Of a stretch of 33,900 nucleotides of DNA, positions 24,670 to 32,792 are shown piece by piece. The notes under the pieces are model-generated. The model was not told the origin of the DNA, searched no databases, and saw nothing but the letters and a program-made list of their open reading frames with translations. The first letter of the stretch is position 1. Each line of letters begins with the position of its first letter. The DNA is from Coprococcus sp. Lineage in GTDB: Bacteria > Bacillota > Clostridia > Lachnospirales > Lachnospiraceae. The stretch lies in contig JAEDHX010000014.1 of assembly GCA_016296785.1 (NCBI GenBank), positions 1 to 33,900 on the forward strand, in the 5' to 3' direction. Both the position numbers and the translations under genes were made by a program.

Positions 24670-25587
24670 ATGAAGAAAAAATTATTATTAATAGTTTCTA
24701 TGTTAGCTGTTGCTTTTGCTTTGGCAGGCTGCGGGGCTGCTAAAAAAACTGTAGATTTTGAATACACAAACGAAGAGCTTGCTCAGATGGTACAGGATTC
24801 GAGTGATCAGTATATGTTCATGGCCAGTCAGGAAGAATTCTATAATTATATTATGAAGGATGAACTTCCACAGGGTGTTACTGAATCTGATAAAGCTGCG
24901 ATAATAACATTTTCAAAGCTTGAGAGTGAATGTGGTGAATTTATAAGTTATACAGGTAAATATGAAGCTGAAGTCCTTGATGACAAGGTAATGGTTAGTA
25001 TATTTGCTAATTGTGCTGACGAAGAAGCTGAAATAAAGGCTATATTTATTAGTAATAAAGCTGAATATGAATTCCAAAGATACTATCTTATAAACAGTGG
25101 ATATGGCGAAGAGGATGTTGACTCATATCTTAAGTCAAGCGGAATATATCCATATAAGATAAGTGAATTTGAGATTTCTGCCAATCAGTCATTGAAAGCT
25201 AAGATGAAGGCTGCCGGTACTAATACAATTATCGGTATGGGTATTGTATTTGTAGTATTGATTTTCATCTCATTTATTATTTCTTTACTTAAGTATGTTC
25301 CTATGTTACTTGATAAAGAAACAAGACAGGCAAGAAAGGCTGAGAAGGCTAAGCTAAAGGCTACAGATGATACTACTGAAACAAGTAATGATGATAAAGA
25401 TGCCGTAAGCAGTGTTGGAGCAATAGTTGATATTGTTAATACTGAAACAGGTGTCAGCGCTATGGATGATTCACAGCTTGTTGCTGTTATTACAGCAGCA
25501 ATTGCTGCATCAGAAGGACAAAGTATTGTTATTTACCCAAGTAACGATAAGCTTATAGCACGTAAGGTAAGACGTATAAGAAGATAA
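24670..25587 (+). CDS. Lipoprotein fused to an OadG/MmdD-like small subunit
   Basis: The 305 residues start at ATG 24670 (preceded by AAAGGAGTG). An N-terminal lipoprotein signal (MKKKLLLIVSMLAVAFALAGCG) has a lipobox at LAGC, with Cys21. Residues about 25-180 form an acidic extracytoplasmic domain I do not recognise with certainty (DUF3887-like). A single membrane helix follows (GMGIVFVVLIFISFIISL, about 192-212) in the style of OadG, then a charged cytosolic tail. The tail's end (ELVAVITAAIAASEG-like and KVRRIRR) resembles the C terminus of MmdD/OadG subunits, which hold the carboxyltransferase to the membrane part. OadG alone is about 80-130 residues, so the extracellular domain is an extension. 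The site between the carboxyltransferase and the biotin carrier matches mmdD. Confidence 0.72.
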   Translation: MKKKLLLIVSMLAVAFALAGCGAAKKTVDFEYTNEELAQMVQDSSDQYMFMASQEEFYNYIMKDELPQGVTESDKAAIITFSKLESECGEFISYTGKYEAEVLDDKVMVSIFANCADEEAEIKAIFISNKAEYEFQRYYLINSGYGEEDVDSYLKSSGIYPYKISEFEISANQSLKAKMKAAGTNTIIGMGIVFVVLIFISFIISLLKYVPMLLDKETRQARKAEKAKLKATDDTTETSNDDKDAVSSVGAIVDIVNTETGVSAMDDSQLVAVITAAIAASEGQSIVIYPSNDKLIARKVRRIRR

Positions 25588-25606
25588 TTATAGGAGGATA
25601 TAGATT

Positions 25607-25987
25607 ATGAAGAATTATAGAATTACAGTTAATGGTACATCATATGATGTTACAGTTGAAGAATTAGCAGGAGGTGCAGTAGCAGCACCTGCAGCACCAG
25701 TTGCAGCAGCACCTGTAGCAGCACCTGCACCTGCAGCAGCACCTGCACCTGCAGCTAAGTCAGCAGGAGCAGGTAGTGTAAAGGTTGCAGCACCTATGCC
25801 TGGTAAGATTCTTGATATCAAGGCTAAGAATGGCGATGCTGTTAAGAAGGGACAGGTTATTCTTGTTCTTGAGGCTATGAAGATGGAAAATGAAGTTGTT
25901 GCTCCAGAAGATGGTACTATCGCTAGCATTGATACAACTGTAGGTGCTATGGTAGAGTCAGGAGATACATTAGCAACTCTTAACTAA
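25607..25987 (+). CDS. Biotin carboxyl carrier protein (MmdC-like)
   Basis: Carries CO2 on biotin between the carboxyltransferases and the membrane subunit. It has 126 residues: an N-terminal piece (MKNYRITVNGTSYDVTVEEL), a flexible Ala/Pro linker (about 25-55) encoded by near-repeats of GCAGCACCTG, and a C-terminal biotinyl domain with AAPMPGKILDI and VLEAMKMENEV, in which Lys92 is the biotin site. It lies 19 bp after the lipoprotein gene, with GGAGG before the ATG. The Ala/Pro linker is standard for carriers of Na+-pump decarboxylases. Confidence 0.95.
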   Translation: MKNYRITVNGTSYDVTVEELAGGAVAAPAAPVAAAPVAAPAPAAAPAPAAKSAGAGSVKVAAPMPGKILDIKAKNGDAVKKGQVILVLEAMKMENEVVAPEDGTIASIDTTVGAMVESGDTLATLN

Positions 25988-26027
25988 TGTATGTAACTGA
26001 AATAATCTGATAGGAGGAAACAACTAG

Positions 26028-27158
26028 ATGGGTAGTAGTATAATTGACGTTTTGTCAAATTTAGCTGAACAGACCGGTTTTGCAAATCTTGACTGGAAAA
26101 ACTACGTTATGATTCTCGTAGCTTTTGTGTTTATGTATCTTGCAATCGGTAAAGGCTTTGAACCACTTCTTCTTGTACCAATCTCATTTGGTATGTTTTT
26201 GGTAAATATGTTCCCGGACATTATGGCCGAGGGTGGTTTATTGCATTATTTTTATTTGCTTGATGAGTGGAGTATTCTTCCTTCACTTATATTTATGGGT
26301 GTTGGTGCCATGACGGATTTTGGACCGCTAATTGCGAACCCGAAGAGCTTTATTCTAGGCGCAGCAGCACAGTTTGGTATTTATTCAGCATACTTCCTTG
26401 CATTCCTTATGGGATTCAATGGTAAGGAAGCAGCTGCAATTTCAATTATCGGTGGTGCAGATGGTCCTACTTCAATTTACCTTGCAGGTAAACTTGGAAT
26501 GGGTGGAACCTTGCTTGGTCCTATAGCAGTTGCGGCATATTCATATATGTCTCTTGTACCTGTTATTCAGCCACCTATTATGAAAGCTCTTACTACAAAG
26601 AAAGAAAGACTTGTTAAGATGCCTCAGCTTCGTCCTGTAACAAAGCTAGAGAAAATCTTATTCCCAATTATTGTTACACTTGTTGTTGTAATGATACTTC
26701 CAACTACAGCTCCTCTTGTAGGTATGCTCATGCTTGGTAACCTTTTCAGAGAATGTGGTGTTGTTAAACAGCTTACAGAAACAGCTTCAAATGCTCTGAT
26801 GTATATTGTAGTAATATTACTTGGTACTTCTGTTGGTGCTTCTACAAGTGCAGAGAATTTCCTTCAGATAAGTACTCTTAAGATTGTATTATTAGGACTT
26901 ATAGCATTTGCCTTTGGTACAGCTGCGGGTGTATTGTTTGGAAAGATTATGTGCTGGGCTACTAAGGGTAAGGTTAATCCGCTTATTGGTTCAGCCGGTG
27001 TATCAGCAGTTCCAATGGCGGCGAGAGTATCACAGAAGGTTGGTGCGCAGTATGATCCTACAAACTTCCTTCTTATGAATGCAATGGGACCTAATGTTGC
27101 GGGTGTTATCGGTACTGCAGTTGCTGCAGGTACTTTCCTTGCAATATTTGGAATGTAA
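26028..27158 (+). CDS. Na+-pumping decarboxylase beta subunit (OadB/MmdB/GcdB)
   Basis: Membrane subunit that decarboxylates carboxybiotin and uses the energy to export Na+. It has 376 residues, the usual length, with about nine membrane segments. Conserved segments are visible: MGVGAMTDFGPLIANPKS (about 97-115, containing the family Asp), IIGGADGPTSIYLAGKLG (about 140-157), LLGTSVGASTSAENFL (about 263-280) and GSAGVSAVPMAARVSQK with NAMGPNVAGVIGTAVAAG at the C terminus. The ATG follows AGGAGG. The operon position after the biotin carrier matches mmdB. No terminator follows before the next gene. Confidence 0.95.
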   Translation: MGSSIIDVLSNLAEQTGFANLDWKNYVMILVAFVFMYLAIGKGFEPLLLVPISFGMFLVNMFPDIMAEGGLLHYFYLLDEWSILPSLIFMGVGAMTDFGPLIANPKSFILGAAAQFGIYSAYFLAFLMGFNGKEAAAISIIGGADGPTSIYLAGKLGMGGTLLGPIAVAAYSYMSLVPVIQPPIMKALTTKKERLVKMPQLRPVTKLEKILFPIIVTLVVVMILPTTAPLVGMLMLGNLFRECGVVKQLTETASNALMYIVVILLGTSVGASTSAENFLQISTLKIVLLGLIAFAFGTAAGVLFGKIMCWATKGKVNPLIGSAGVSAVPMAARVSQKVGAQYDPTNFLLMNAMGPNVAGVIGTAVAAGTFLAIFGM

Positions 27159-27223
27159 TAATTGAGCATTTTTGTTTAAATATAATATTTCGTAAATTGT
27201 TTTAATACTATGGAGGTAAAAAA

Positions 27224-28630
27224 ATGGCAGAAAAGAAACCGGTTAAGATTACCGAGACAATATTACGTGATGCTCATCAGTCACTTGTAGCAACTCGTAT
27301 GTCTACTGAGCAGATGCTCCCAATCGTTGATAAGATGGATAAGGTTGGATATCATTCAGTAGAATGCTGGGGTGGAGCTACTTTCGATGCATCACTCAGA
27401 TTCTTAAAAGAGGATCCATGGGAGAGACTTAGAAAGCTCAGAGATGGATTTAAGAATACAAAGCTTCAGATGTTATTCAGAGGTCAGAATATTCTTGGAT
27501 ATCGTCATTATGCAGATGATGTAGTAGAGTACTTTGTACAGAAATCAATTGCAAATGGTATTGATATCATCAGAATATTTGACTGCTTAAATGATATCAG
27601 AAATCTTGAGACAGCTGTAAAGGCTTGTAATAAGGAAAAAGGACATGCACAGGTTGCTCTTTCATATACATTAGGAGATGCATATACTCTTGATTATTGG
27701 AAGGATATGGCTAAGAGAATTGAAGATATGGGTGCTGATTCAATCTGTATCAAGGATATGGCTGGTCTTTTAGTTCCATATGCAGCTACTGAGCTTGTTC
27801 AGGCACTTAAGGAAGGTTCAAAGCTTCCTATTCAGCTTCATACACATTACACTTCAGGTGTTGCTTCAATGACATATCTTAAGGCGGTAGAGGCAGGCTG
27901 TGATATTATTGATACAGCTATGTCACCACTTGCACTTGGAACAAGCCAGCCTGCAACTGAGGTTATGGCTAAGACATTTGAAGGAACAGAGTTCGATCCT
28001 GGATTTGATCAGAATCTCCTTGCAGAAATAGCTGATTACTTCAAGCCAATGAGAGAGGAATGGCTTGCAAGTGGTCTTCTTAATCCAAAGGTTATGGGTG
28101 TTAATGTTAAGACACTTCTTTACCAGGTACCAGGTGGAATGCTTTCAAACCTTGTTTCACAGCTTAAGGAAATGGGTGCTGAAGATAAGTTTGACGAGGT
28201 TCTTGAGGAAGTACCTAGAGTTCGTAAGGATTATGGTGAACCACCTCTTGTTACTCCTTCAAGCCAGATTGTTGGTACACAGGCAGTATTGAACGTTGTT
28301 ACAGGCGAGAGATATAAGATGTGCACTAAGGAGTCAAAGGCACTTGTTTCAGGTGAGTATGGACAGTCAGTAAAGCCTGTTGATCCTGAAGTAAAGAAGA
28401 AGGTAATTGGTGATAAAGAGCCAATTACATGTCGTCCTGCTGATTTAATCGAGAATGAGCTTGACAAGATTGAAAAAGAGATGATTCAGTACAAGGAGCA
28501 GGATGAGGATGTATTATCATATGCATTGTTCCCTCAGGTTGCACTTGATTACTTCAAGCTTAGAGAGGCACAGAAGACTCAGGTTGACGTGTCACTTGTT
28601 GAAAATGAAAGCAAGGCATATCCTGTATAG
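27224..28630 (+). CDS. Pyruvate/oxaloacetate carboxyltransferase (OadA/PycB 5S-like)
   Basis: Transfers carboxyl between oxaloacetate and biotin. It has 468 residues: a TIM barrel starting ITETILRDAHQSLVATRM (metal-binding Asp16), the carbamylated Lys177 in CIKDMAGLL and the metal ligands His206 and His208 (LHTHYTSG), then the C-terminal helical domain (PGGMLSNLVSQL). It ends without the biotinyl domain that many OadA proteins carry, so it must use the separate carrier two genes upstream. It has AGGAGG and ATG, with a 65-bp gap after the beta subunit gene and no promoter or terminator between, so it belongs to the operon. It also resembles PycB of two-subunit pyruvate carboxylases; no PycA is near. 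Confidence 0.94.
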   Translation: MAEKKPVKITETILRDAHQSLVATRMSTEQMLPIVDKMDKVGYHSVECWGGATFDASLRFLKEDPWERLRKLRDGFKNTKLQMLFRGQNILGYRHYADDVVEYFVQKSIANGIDIIRIFDCLNDIRNLETAVKACNKEKGHAQVALSYTLGDAYTLDYWKDMAKRIEDMGADSICIKDMAGLLVPYAATELVQALKEGSKLPIQLHTHYTSGVASMTYLKAVEAGCDIIDTAMSPLALGTSQPATEVMAKTFEGTEFDPGFDQNLLAEIADYFKPMREEWLASGLLNPKVMGVNVKTLLYQVPGGMLSNLVSQLKEMGAEDKFDEVLEEVPRVRKDYGEPPLVTPSSQIVGTQAVLNVVTGERYKMCTKESKALVSGEYGQSVKPVDPEVKKKVIGDKEPITCRPADLIENELDKIEKEMIQYKEQDEDVLSYALFPQVALDYFKLREAQKTQVDVSLVENESKAYPV

Positions 28631-28683
28631 AATATCTAATTTAAGATATATCATTCTCTAATCTATAATTGAGAATGTATAAA

Positions 28684-28725
28684 GCATAAAGAGACGGAAG
28701 AATACTTCCTGTCTCTTTATGTTTT
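28684..28725 (+). terminator. Rho-independent terminator after the decarboxylase operon
   Basis: CATAAAGAGAC (28685-28695) pairs with GTCTCTTTATG (28711-28721), the stem continues through GGAAG/CTTCC with a bulge, and TTTT follows. Another hairpin (CATTCTC/GAGAATG, 28652-28677) stands just before it without a T run. Confidence 0.88.
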
Positions 28726-28766
28726 AAATCAGAATATATAGACAATAACTGGAATTTAGTATTATG

Positions 28767-28795
28767 TTGTTCAAGAATTTTAGAACAGATAATAT
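28767..28795 (+). promoter_or_regulatory. Possible promoter of the K+ uptake genes
   Basis: TTGTTC (28767-28772), 17-bp spacer, TAATAT (28790-28795). It is a weak match, 14 bp before the ATG, which leaves a very short leader. No potassium- or c-di-AMP-type riboswitch is evident here. Confidence 0.3.
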
Positions 28796-28809
28796 ACTTT
28801 GGAGTTTTT

Positions 28810-30183
28810 ATGAAGATTATTAAAGAAATGACTACAACCAGAATAATTGCTCTGGGATTTTTGCTTACTATAATCGTTGGTACTTTGCTTCTTATGCTTC
28901 CTTTTGCAACAGCATCAGGAAATCATACAAGTATTCTTGAAGCATTATTTACATCAACCACATCTGTTTGTGTGACAGGTCTTGTAGTAGTGGATACATT
29001 TGCACATTGGAGTCTGTTTGGTAAAATCGTTATTCTTGCTCTTATTCAAATAGGCGGCCTTGGAATTGTATCAATTGTTACAATGTTCATGCATATATTA
29101 AGAAGAAAATTTACTTTAAAAAGTACAATGCTTATTCAGGATTCATATAATCTGAATACAAAGCAGGACTTAAAGAAGTTTACATTTAAGGTTATTAAGG
29201 GAACCTTTTGTATTGAATTCCTTGGTGCCTTATTATATAGTATTTCATTTTGTAAGGAATATGGCGTTCCAAGAGGAATATGGTATTCAGTATTTAATTC
29301 TATATCTGCATTTTGTAATGCCGGTATTGATATTTTGGGTAATAACAGTCTTGCAAATTTTGCACATAATCCACTTGTTCTGTTTACAACATCATTCCTT
29401 ATTATTACAGGTGGTTTAGGCTTTGTTGTCTGGTGGGATATTATTGATATTTTTGCCAGAGTTAAACTAAAGAAGTGCAGCTTAATTAATTCAATAAAGA
29501 AGATCAATGTTCACTCAAAGCTTGTAATTATGATGACTGTGTTACTACTTGTTCTTGGTACAATTTATATTTATTTTGCAGAAAGAAATAATCCGCTCAC
29601 CATTGGAACATTTAGTGAAACTGACAAATGGATTAATTCCTTCTTCCAGTCTGTTACATTTAGAACAGCAGGTTTTTATTCTTTTTCACAGAAGGGAATG
29701 TATGAGTCATCAGCTTTATTTGGCATGGCATTTATGCTAATAGGTGGTTCACCTGTTGGAACGGCAGGTGGTATAAAAACAGTTACTATTGCAGTTGTCT
29801 TTTTGAATTTCCTTTCTATGATAAGAGATAGAGATGAAATTGTTTTGTTTAATAGAAAAATTCCTAATGTTGCAATTAAGAAGGCAGTTGCTATATTGTT
29901 TTTAGCTGTTTCGTTAGTGGTTGTTATGACCATTTTACTTATTGTAACTTCGGGAAAAGACAATATATTTGTTGATTCAATGTTTGAGGTTGTTAGTGCA
30001 ATTGGTACTGTTGGACTATCTAGAGATTACACCTCATCATTAAATACAATTGGAAGAGTATTAATTATAATATGTATGTATTTAGGACGTATTGGACCGA
30101 TTTCGATGACTGTTGCATTTAGTTCGCAAAATGTTCGTAAAAATCTTATTCATTATCCTGAAGAAAACATTATTGTAGGATAA
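28810..30183 (+). CDS. ktrB: Potassium uptake membrane subunit (KtrB/TrkH family)
   Basis: Na+- or H+-coupled K+ uptake across the membrane. It has 457 residues, four M1-P-M2 repeats, and the four pore-loop segments visible: TSTTSVCVTGLVVVDT (about 49-64), AFCNAGIDILG, SVTFRTAGFYSF and SAIGTVGLSRDYTS, each with the selectivity glycine. The length and the single N-terminal start fit KtrB rather than the longer TrkH. The ATG has a weak GGAG 5-8 bp upstream. It is followed 32 bp later by the matching cytosolic subunit. KtrAB in Firmicutes can be governed by c-di-AMP through KtrA; nothing in the DNA here shows regulation. Confidence 0.93.
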   Translation: MKIIKEMTTTRIIALGFLLTIIVGTLLLMLPFATASGNHTSILEALFTSTTSVCVTGLVVVDTFAHWSLFGKIVILALIQIGGLGIVSIVTMFMHILRRKFTLKSTMLIQDSYNLNTKQDLKKFTFKVIKGTFCIEFLGALLYSISFCKEYGVPRGIWYSVFNSISAFCNAGIDILGNNSLANFAHNPLVLFTTSFLIITGGLGFVVWWDIIDIFARVKLKKCSLINSIKKINVHSKLVIMMTVLLLVLGTIYIYFAERNNPLTIGTFSETDKWINSFFQSVTFRTAGFYSFSQKGMYESSALFGMAFMLIGGSPVGTAGGIKTVTIAVVFLNFLSMIRDRDEIVLFNRKIPNVAIKKAVAILFLAVSLVVVMTILLIVTSGKDNIFVDSMFEVVSAIGTVGLSRDYTSSLNTIGRVLIIICMYLGRIGPISMTVAFSSQNVRKNLIHYPEENIIVG

Positions 30184-30215
30184 TTATTTTAAGTTTAGAA
30201 GGGAGTATTATTTAG

Positions 30216-30860
30216 ATGAAGAAATCATTTGCAGTTTTTGGGTTGGGTAGATTTGGTACAAGTATAGCAAATGCACTTATGGCGCAGGGAGCACAGGTGC
30301 TTGCAATAGATAGCGATCCTGATGTAATTAAGAGAATATCACCTCAGGTAACTTGTGCTGTAAGTATAGATGTAAGTGACTCTGAAGCGGTTAAGGAAGT
30401 CGGACTTGATAATATTGACGTTGTTATTGTTGCAATGGGACAAAGCCTTGCTGCTAGTGTTATGACAATTATGACGGCAAAGGAGCTTGGCGTATCATAT
30501 GTTATTGCTAAGGCTGATAGCGATGAAACAGCTAAGATATTCCTTAAGGTTGGAGCAGATAAGGTTGTATTTCCTGAGAAGGATGCAGGTGTTCTTACTG
30601 CTCGTAAGCTTATGTATGATAGTTTTATCGAATATTTTGAGATTGAAGATAACCTTGGTGTAGCTGAGATAATGATTAAGCCTGAATGGGTAGGAAAATC
30701 AATAAAAGATCTTGATCTTCGTAAACATTACAAGATTAATGTAATTGCTGTAAAGAATGCTAATCAGCCGGCTCATGAGGTTAATCCCGAAGAAATACTT
30801 CAGGTTAATTCAACGCTGATTATTATGGTTTCTGATTCATCACTTAAAAAACTCAGATAG
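30216..30860 (+). CDS. ktrA: K+ uptake regulatory subunit (KtrA/TrkA, RCK)
   Basis: Cytosolic gate of the K+ transporter, binding ATP/ADP or NAD(H) and possibly c-di-AMP. It has 214 residues: an RCK_N Rossmann domain with FGLGRFGTSIANAL (about 7-20) and an acidic second strand (AIDSDP), then an RCK_C domain (about 135-214, EIMIKPEWVGKSIKDLDL and an ending LIIMVSDSSLKKL). The single RCK unit and length fit KtrA; TrkA has two. The ATG follows AAGGGAG. It is 11 bp from the next gene. Confidence 0.95.
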   Translation: MKKSFAVFGLGRFGTSIANALMAQGAQVLAIDSDPDVIKRISPQVTCAVSIDVSDSEAVKEVGLDNIDVVIVAMGQSLAASVMTIMTAKELGVSYVIAKADSDETAKIFLKVGADKVVFPEKDAGVLTARKLMYDSFIEYFEIEDNLGVAEIMIKPEWVGKSIKDLDLRKHYKINVIAVKNANQPAHEVNPEEILQVNSTLIIMVSDSSLKKLR

Positions 30861-30871
30861 AGGAAGCTTAA

Positions 30872-32116
30872 ATGAAGAAAGTTATTGTTGTAGGTGGTGG
30901 CGCTGCCGGTATGATGGCAGCTATTACTGCGGCAAAAAAATGTGAAGTAATACTTATAGAAAAGAATGACAGACTTGGAAAAAAGCTTTTCATTACCGGC
31001 AAAGGCAGATGCAATCTTACAAATGCCTGTGAAAGTGACAGATTTTTCCAGAGTGTTACTACAAACTCCAAGTTTATGTATAGTGCCTTTTATAGCTTTG
31101 ATAATAATATGACGATGAGTTTTTTTGAAGATGCAGGACTTCCGCTTAAGGTAGAACGAGGTGACAGAGTATTTCCTGTAAGTGACCATTCGTCTGATGT
31201 AATAGGCGTATTAAAAACACTTATTAACAGAAATTCCAATATTAAACTAATGCTCAATACAAGAATTTCAGATATTATTATTGATAATGGTAAGGTTATT
31301 GGCGTATTGCTAGATAAAGGTGAAAAAATATATAGTGATTATGTAATAGTTTGTACAGGTGGTATATCATATCCTCTTACCGGTTCTACCGGTGATGGCT
31401 ATATATTTGCTGAAAATGCAGGACATAAGGTGATTATGACACAACCGTCACTTGTTCCTTTTAATATAAAGGAATCCTTCTGCAAGGATATGATGGGATT
31501 ATCTTTAAAAAATGTTGCTTTAAATGTAATATGCGGTAAAAAGAGGGTATTTTGCGAGCAGGGCGAATTATTATTTACTCATTTTGGAATAAGCGGTCCA
31601 CTTGTAATAAAAGCATCAGCATATATTCATAAATATCTTGGTAAAGAGTTAAGAATGTATATTGATTTGAAGCCTGCACTTTCTGAAGATGAGCTTGATG
31701 TTCGTATAACAAAGGATTTTAATAAATACATTAATAAGAATTTTAACAATGCTCTTAATGATTTACTCCCACAAAAGCTTATTAATCCGATAGTTGAATT
31801 ATCAGGAATTGACCCATTTAAAAAAGTAAATTCTATTACTAAAGAAGAGAGATTTCGACTCGTAAGAACAATAAAAGAGTTTGAGCTTACATTTGTATCT
31901 CTTAGAGGATATGAAGAAGCAATTATTACAAAAGGTGGGGTAAATGTTAAAGAGATTAATCCATCTTCAATGGAATCAAAGCTTGTAAAAGGTTTATATT
32001 TTGCCGGAGAGGTTCTTGATGTTGATGCAATAACAGGAGGATTCAATCTACAGGTTGCCTGGTCGACGGGAAGACTTGCAGGGCTTAGTGTTGCAGAGGA
32101 AAGTGAGGAAAATTAA
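30872..32116 (+). CDS. HI0933-family flavoprotein (NAD(P)/FAD-dependent)
   Basis: 414 residues. A Rossmann FAD site VIVVGGGAAGMMAAITAA with an acidic end (LIEKNDRLGKK), the family motif TGKGRCNLTNAC (about 45-56), and a C-terminal FAD motif GLYFAGEVLDVDAITGGFNLQVAWSTGR (about 370-397). The family (also YhiN, BaiN-like) is widespread; some members reduce bile acids, most are uncharacterised, and I assign no substrate. The ATG follows GAGGAAGC. The position directly before cmk and ispH-rpsA is common in Clostridia, which suggests housekeeping. It is 11 bp from ktrA and ends 2 bp before cmk. Confidence 0.9.
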   Translation: MKKVIVVGGGAAGMMAAITAAKKCEVILIEKNDRLGKKLFITGKGRCNLTNACESDRFFQSVTTNSKFMYSAFYSFDNNMTMSFFEDAGLPLKVERGDRVFPVSDHSSDVIGVLKTLINRNSNIKLMLNTRISDIIIDNGKVIGVLLDKGEKIYSDYVIVCTGGISYPLTGSTGDGYIFAENAGHKVIMTQPSLVPFNIKESFCKDMMGLSLKNVALNVICGKKRVFCEQGELLFTHFGISGPLVIKASAYIHKYLGKELRMYIDLKPALSEDELDVRITKDFNKYINKNFNNALNDLLPQKLINPIVELSGIDPFKKVNSITKEERFRLVRTIKEFELTFVSLRGYEEAIITKGGVNVKEINPSSMESKLVKGLYFAGEVLDVDAITGGFNLQVAWSTGRLAGLSVAEESEEN

Positions 32117-32118
32117 TA

Positions 32119-32775
32119 ATGAATATTGCTATTGATGGACCTGCAGGAGCAGGCAAAAGTACAATTGCTAAATTAGTTGCAAAGGAGCTTGGATTTATTT
32201 ATGTAGATACAGGTGCGATGTATCGCAGTATTGCACTTTATCTTATTAATAATCAAATAGATATTTCAGATGTTAATTTGGTTAGTGAATGTATTTCACC
32301 TATATCAATAGAGATAAAATATGAAAATGACATACAACAGATTTACTTAAATGGTGACAATGTTACTTCAAGGCTTCGTGAAGAGTCAGTCGGTAATATG
32401 GCATCAAAATCATCTGCGTTACCTTGTGTTAGAGCTAAGCTGCTTGATTTACAAAGACAGCTTGCTAATGATTATAATGTTGTAATGGATGGAAGGGATA
32501 TTGGAACAAATATACTTCCTAATGCTGAATTAAAGATATATCTTACAGCTTCATCAAAGGTACGTGCAAATAGACGTTATGATGAGCTTGTATTAAAGGG
32601 AGATAATCCTGATATTGATAAAATCGAGCAGGATATTATTACGCGTGATAAGCAGGATATGGAGAGGGAGATAGCTCCTCTTAAGCAGGCAGAGGATGCT
32701 GTATTTATTGATAGCTCAGACATGAGTATTGATGAAGTTGTGAAGGTAATTATTAATTATGCGAGAAGAAGATAA
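32119..32775 (+). CDS. cmk: Cytidylate kinase
   Basis: Phosphorylates CMP and dCMP with ATP. It has 218 residues. P-loop in IDGPAGAGKSTIAKLVAKEL (about 4-22), the IYVDTGAMYRS nucleotide-monophosphate segment (about 28-40), NMASKSSALPCVRAKLLDLQR (about 93-113) and the MDGRDIGTN motif (about 122-130). It starts 2 bp after the flavoprotein stop, with GAGG upstream inside that gene, so translation is probably coupled. ispH-rpsA follows 17 bp later; the cmk-ispH-rpsA order is usual in Clostridia. Confidence 0.97.
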   Translation: MNIAIDGPAGAGKSTIAKLVAKELGFIYVDTGAMYRSIALYLINNQIDISDVNLVSECISPISIEIKYENDIQQIYLNGDNVTSRLREESVGNMASKSSALPCVRAKLLDLQRQLANDYNVVMDGRDIGTNILPNAELKIYLTASSKVRANRRYDELVLKGDNPDIDKIEQDIITRDKQDMEREIAPLKQAEDAVFIDSSDMSIDEVVKVIINYARRR

Positions 32776-32792
32776 TATAAAGGAGCTTATTA

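Noticed and set aside
25675..25765. Tandem GCAGCACCTG-like repeats as a DNA repeat element
   Set aside because: They encode the Ala/Pro linker of the biotin carrier; the repetition is explained by the protein.
28631..28809. K+ or c-di-AMP riboswitch before ktrB
   Set aside because: The gap contains a terminator for the previous operon and a short AT-rich piece; no conserved riboswitch core can be seen.
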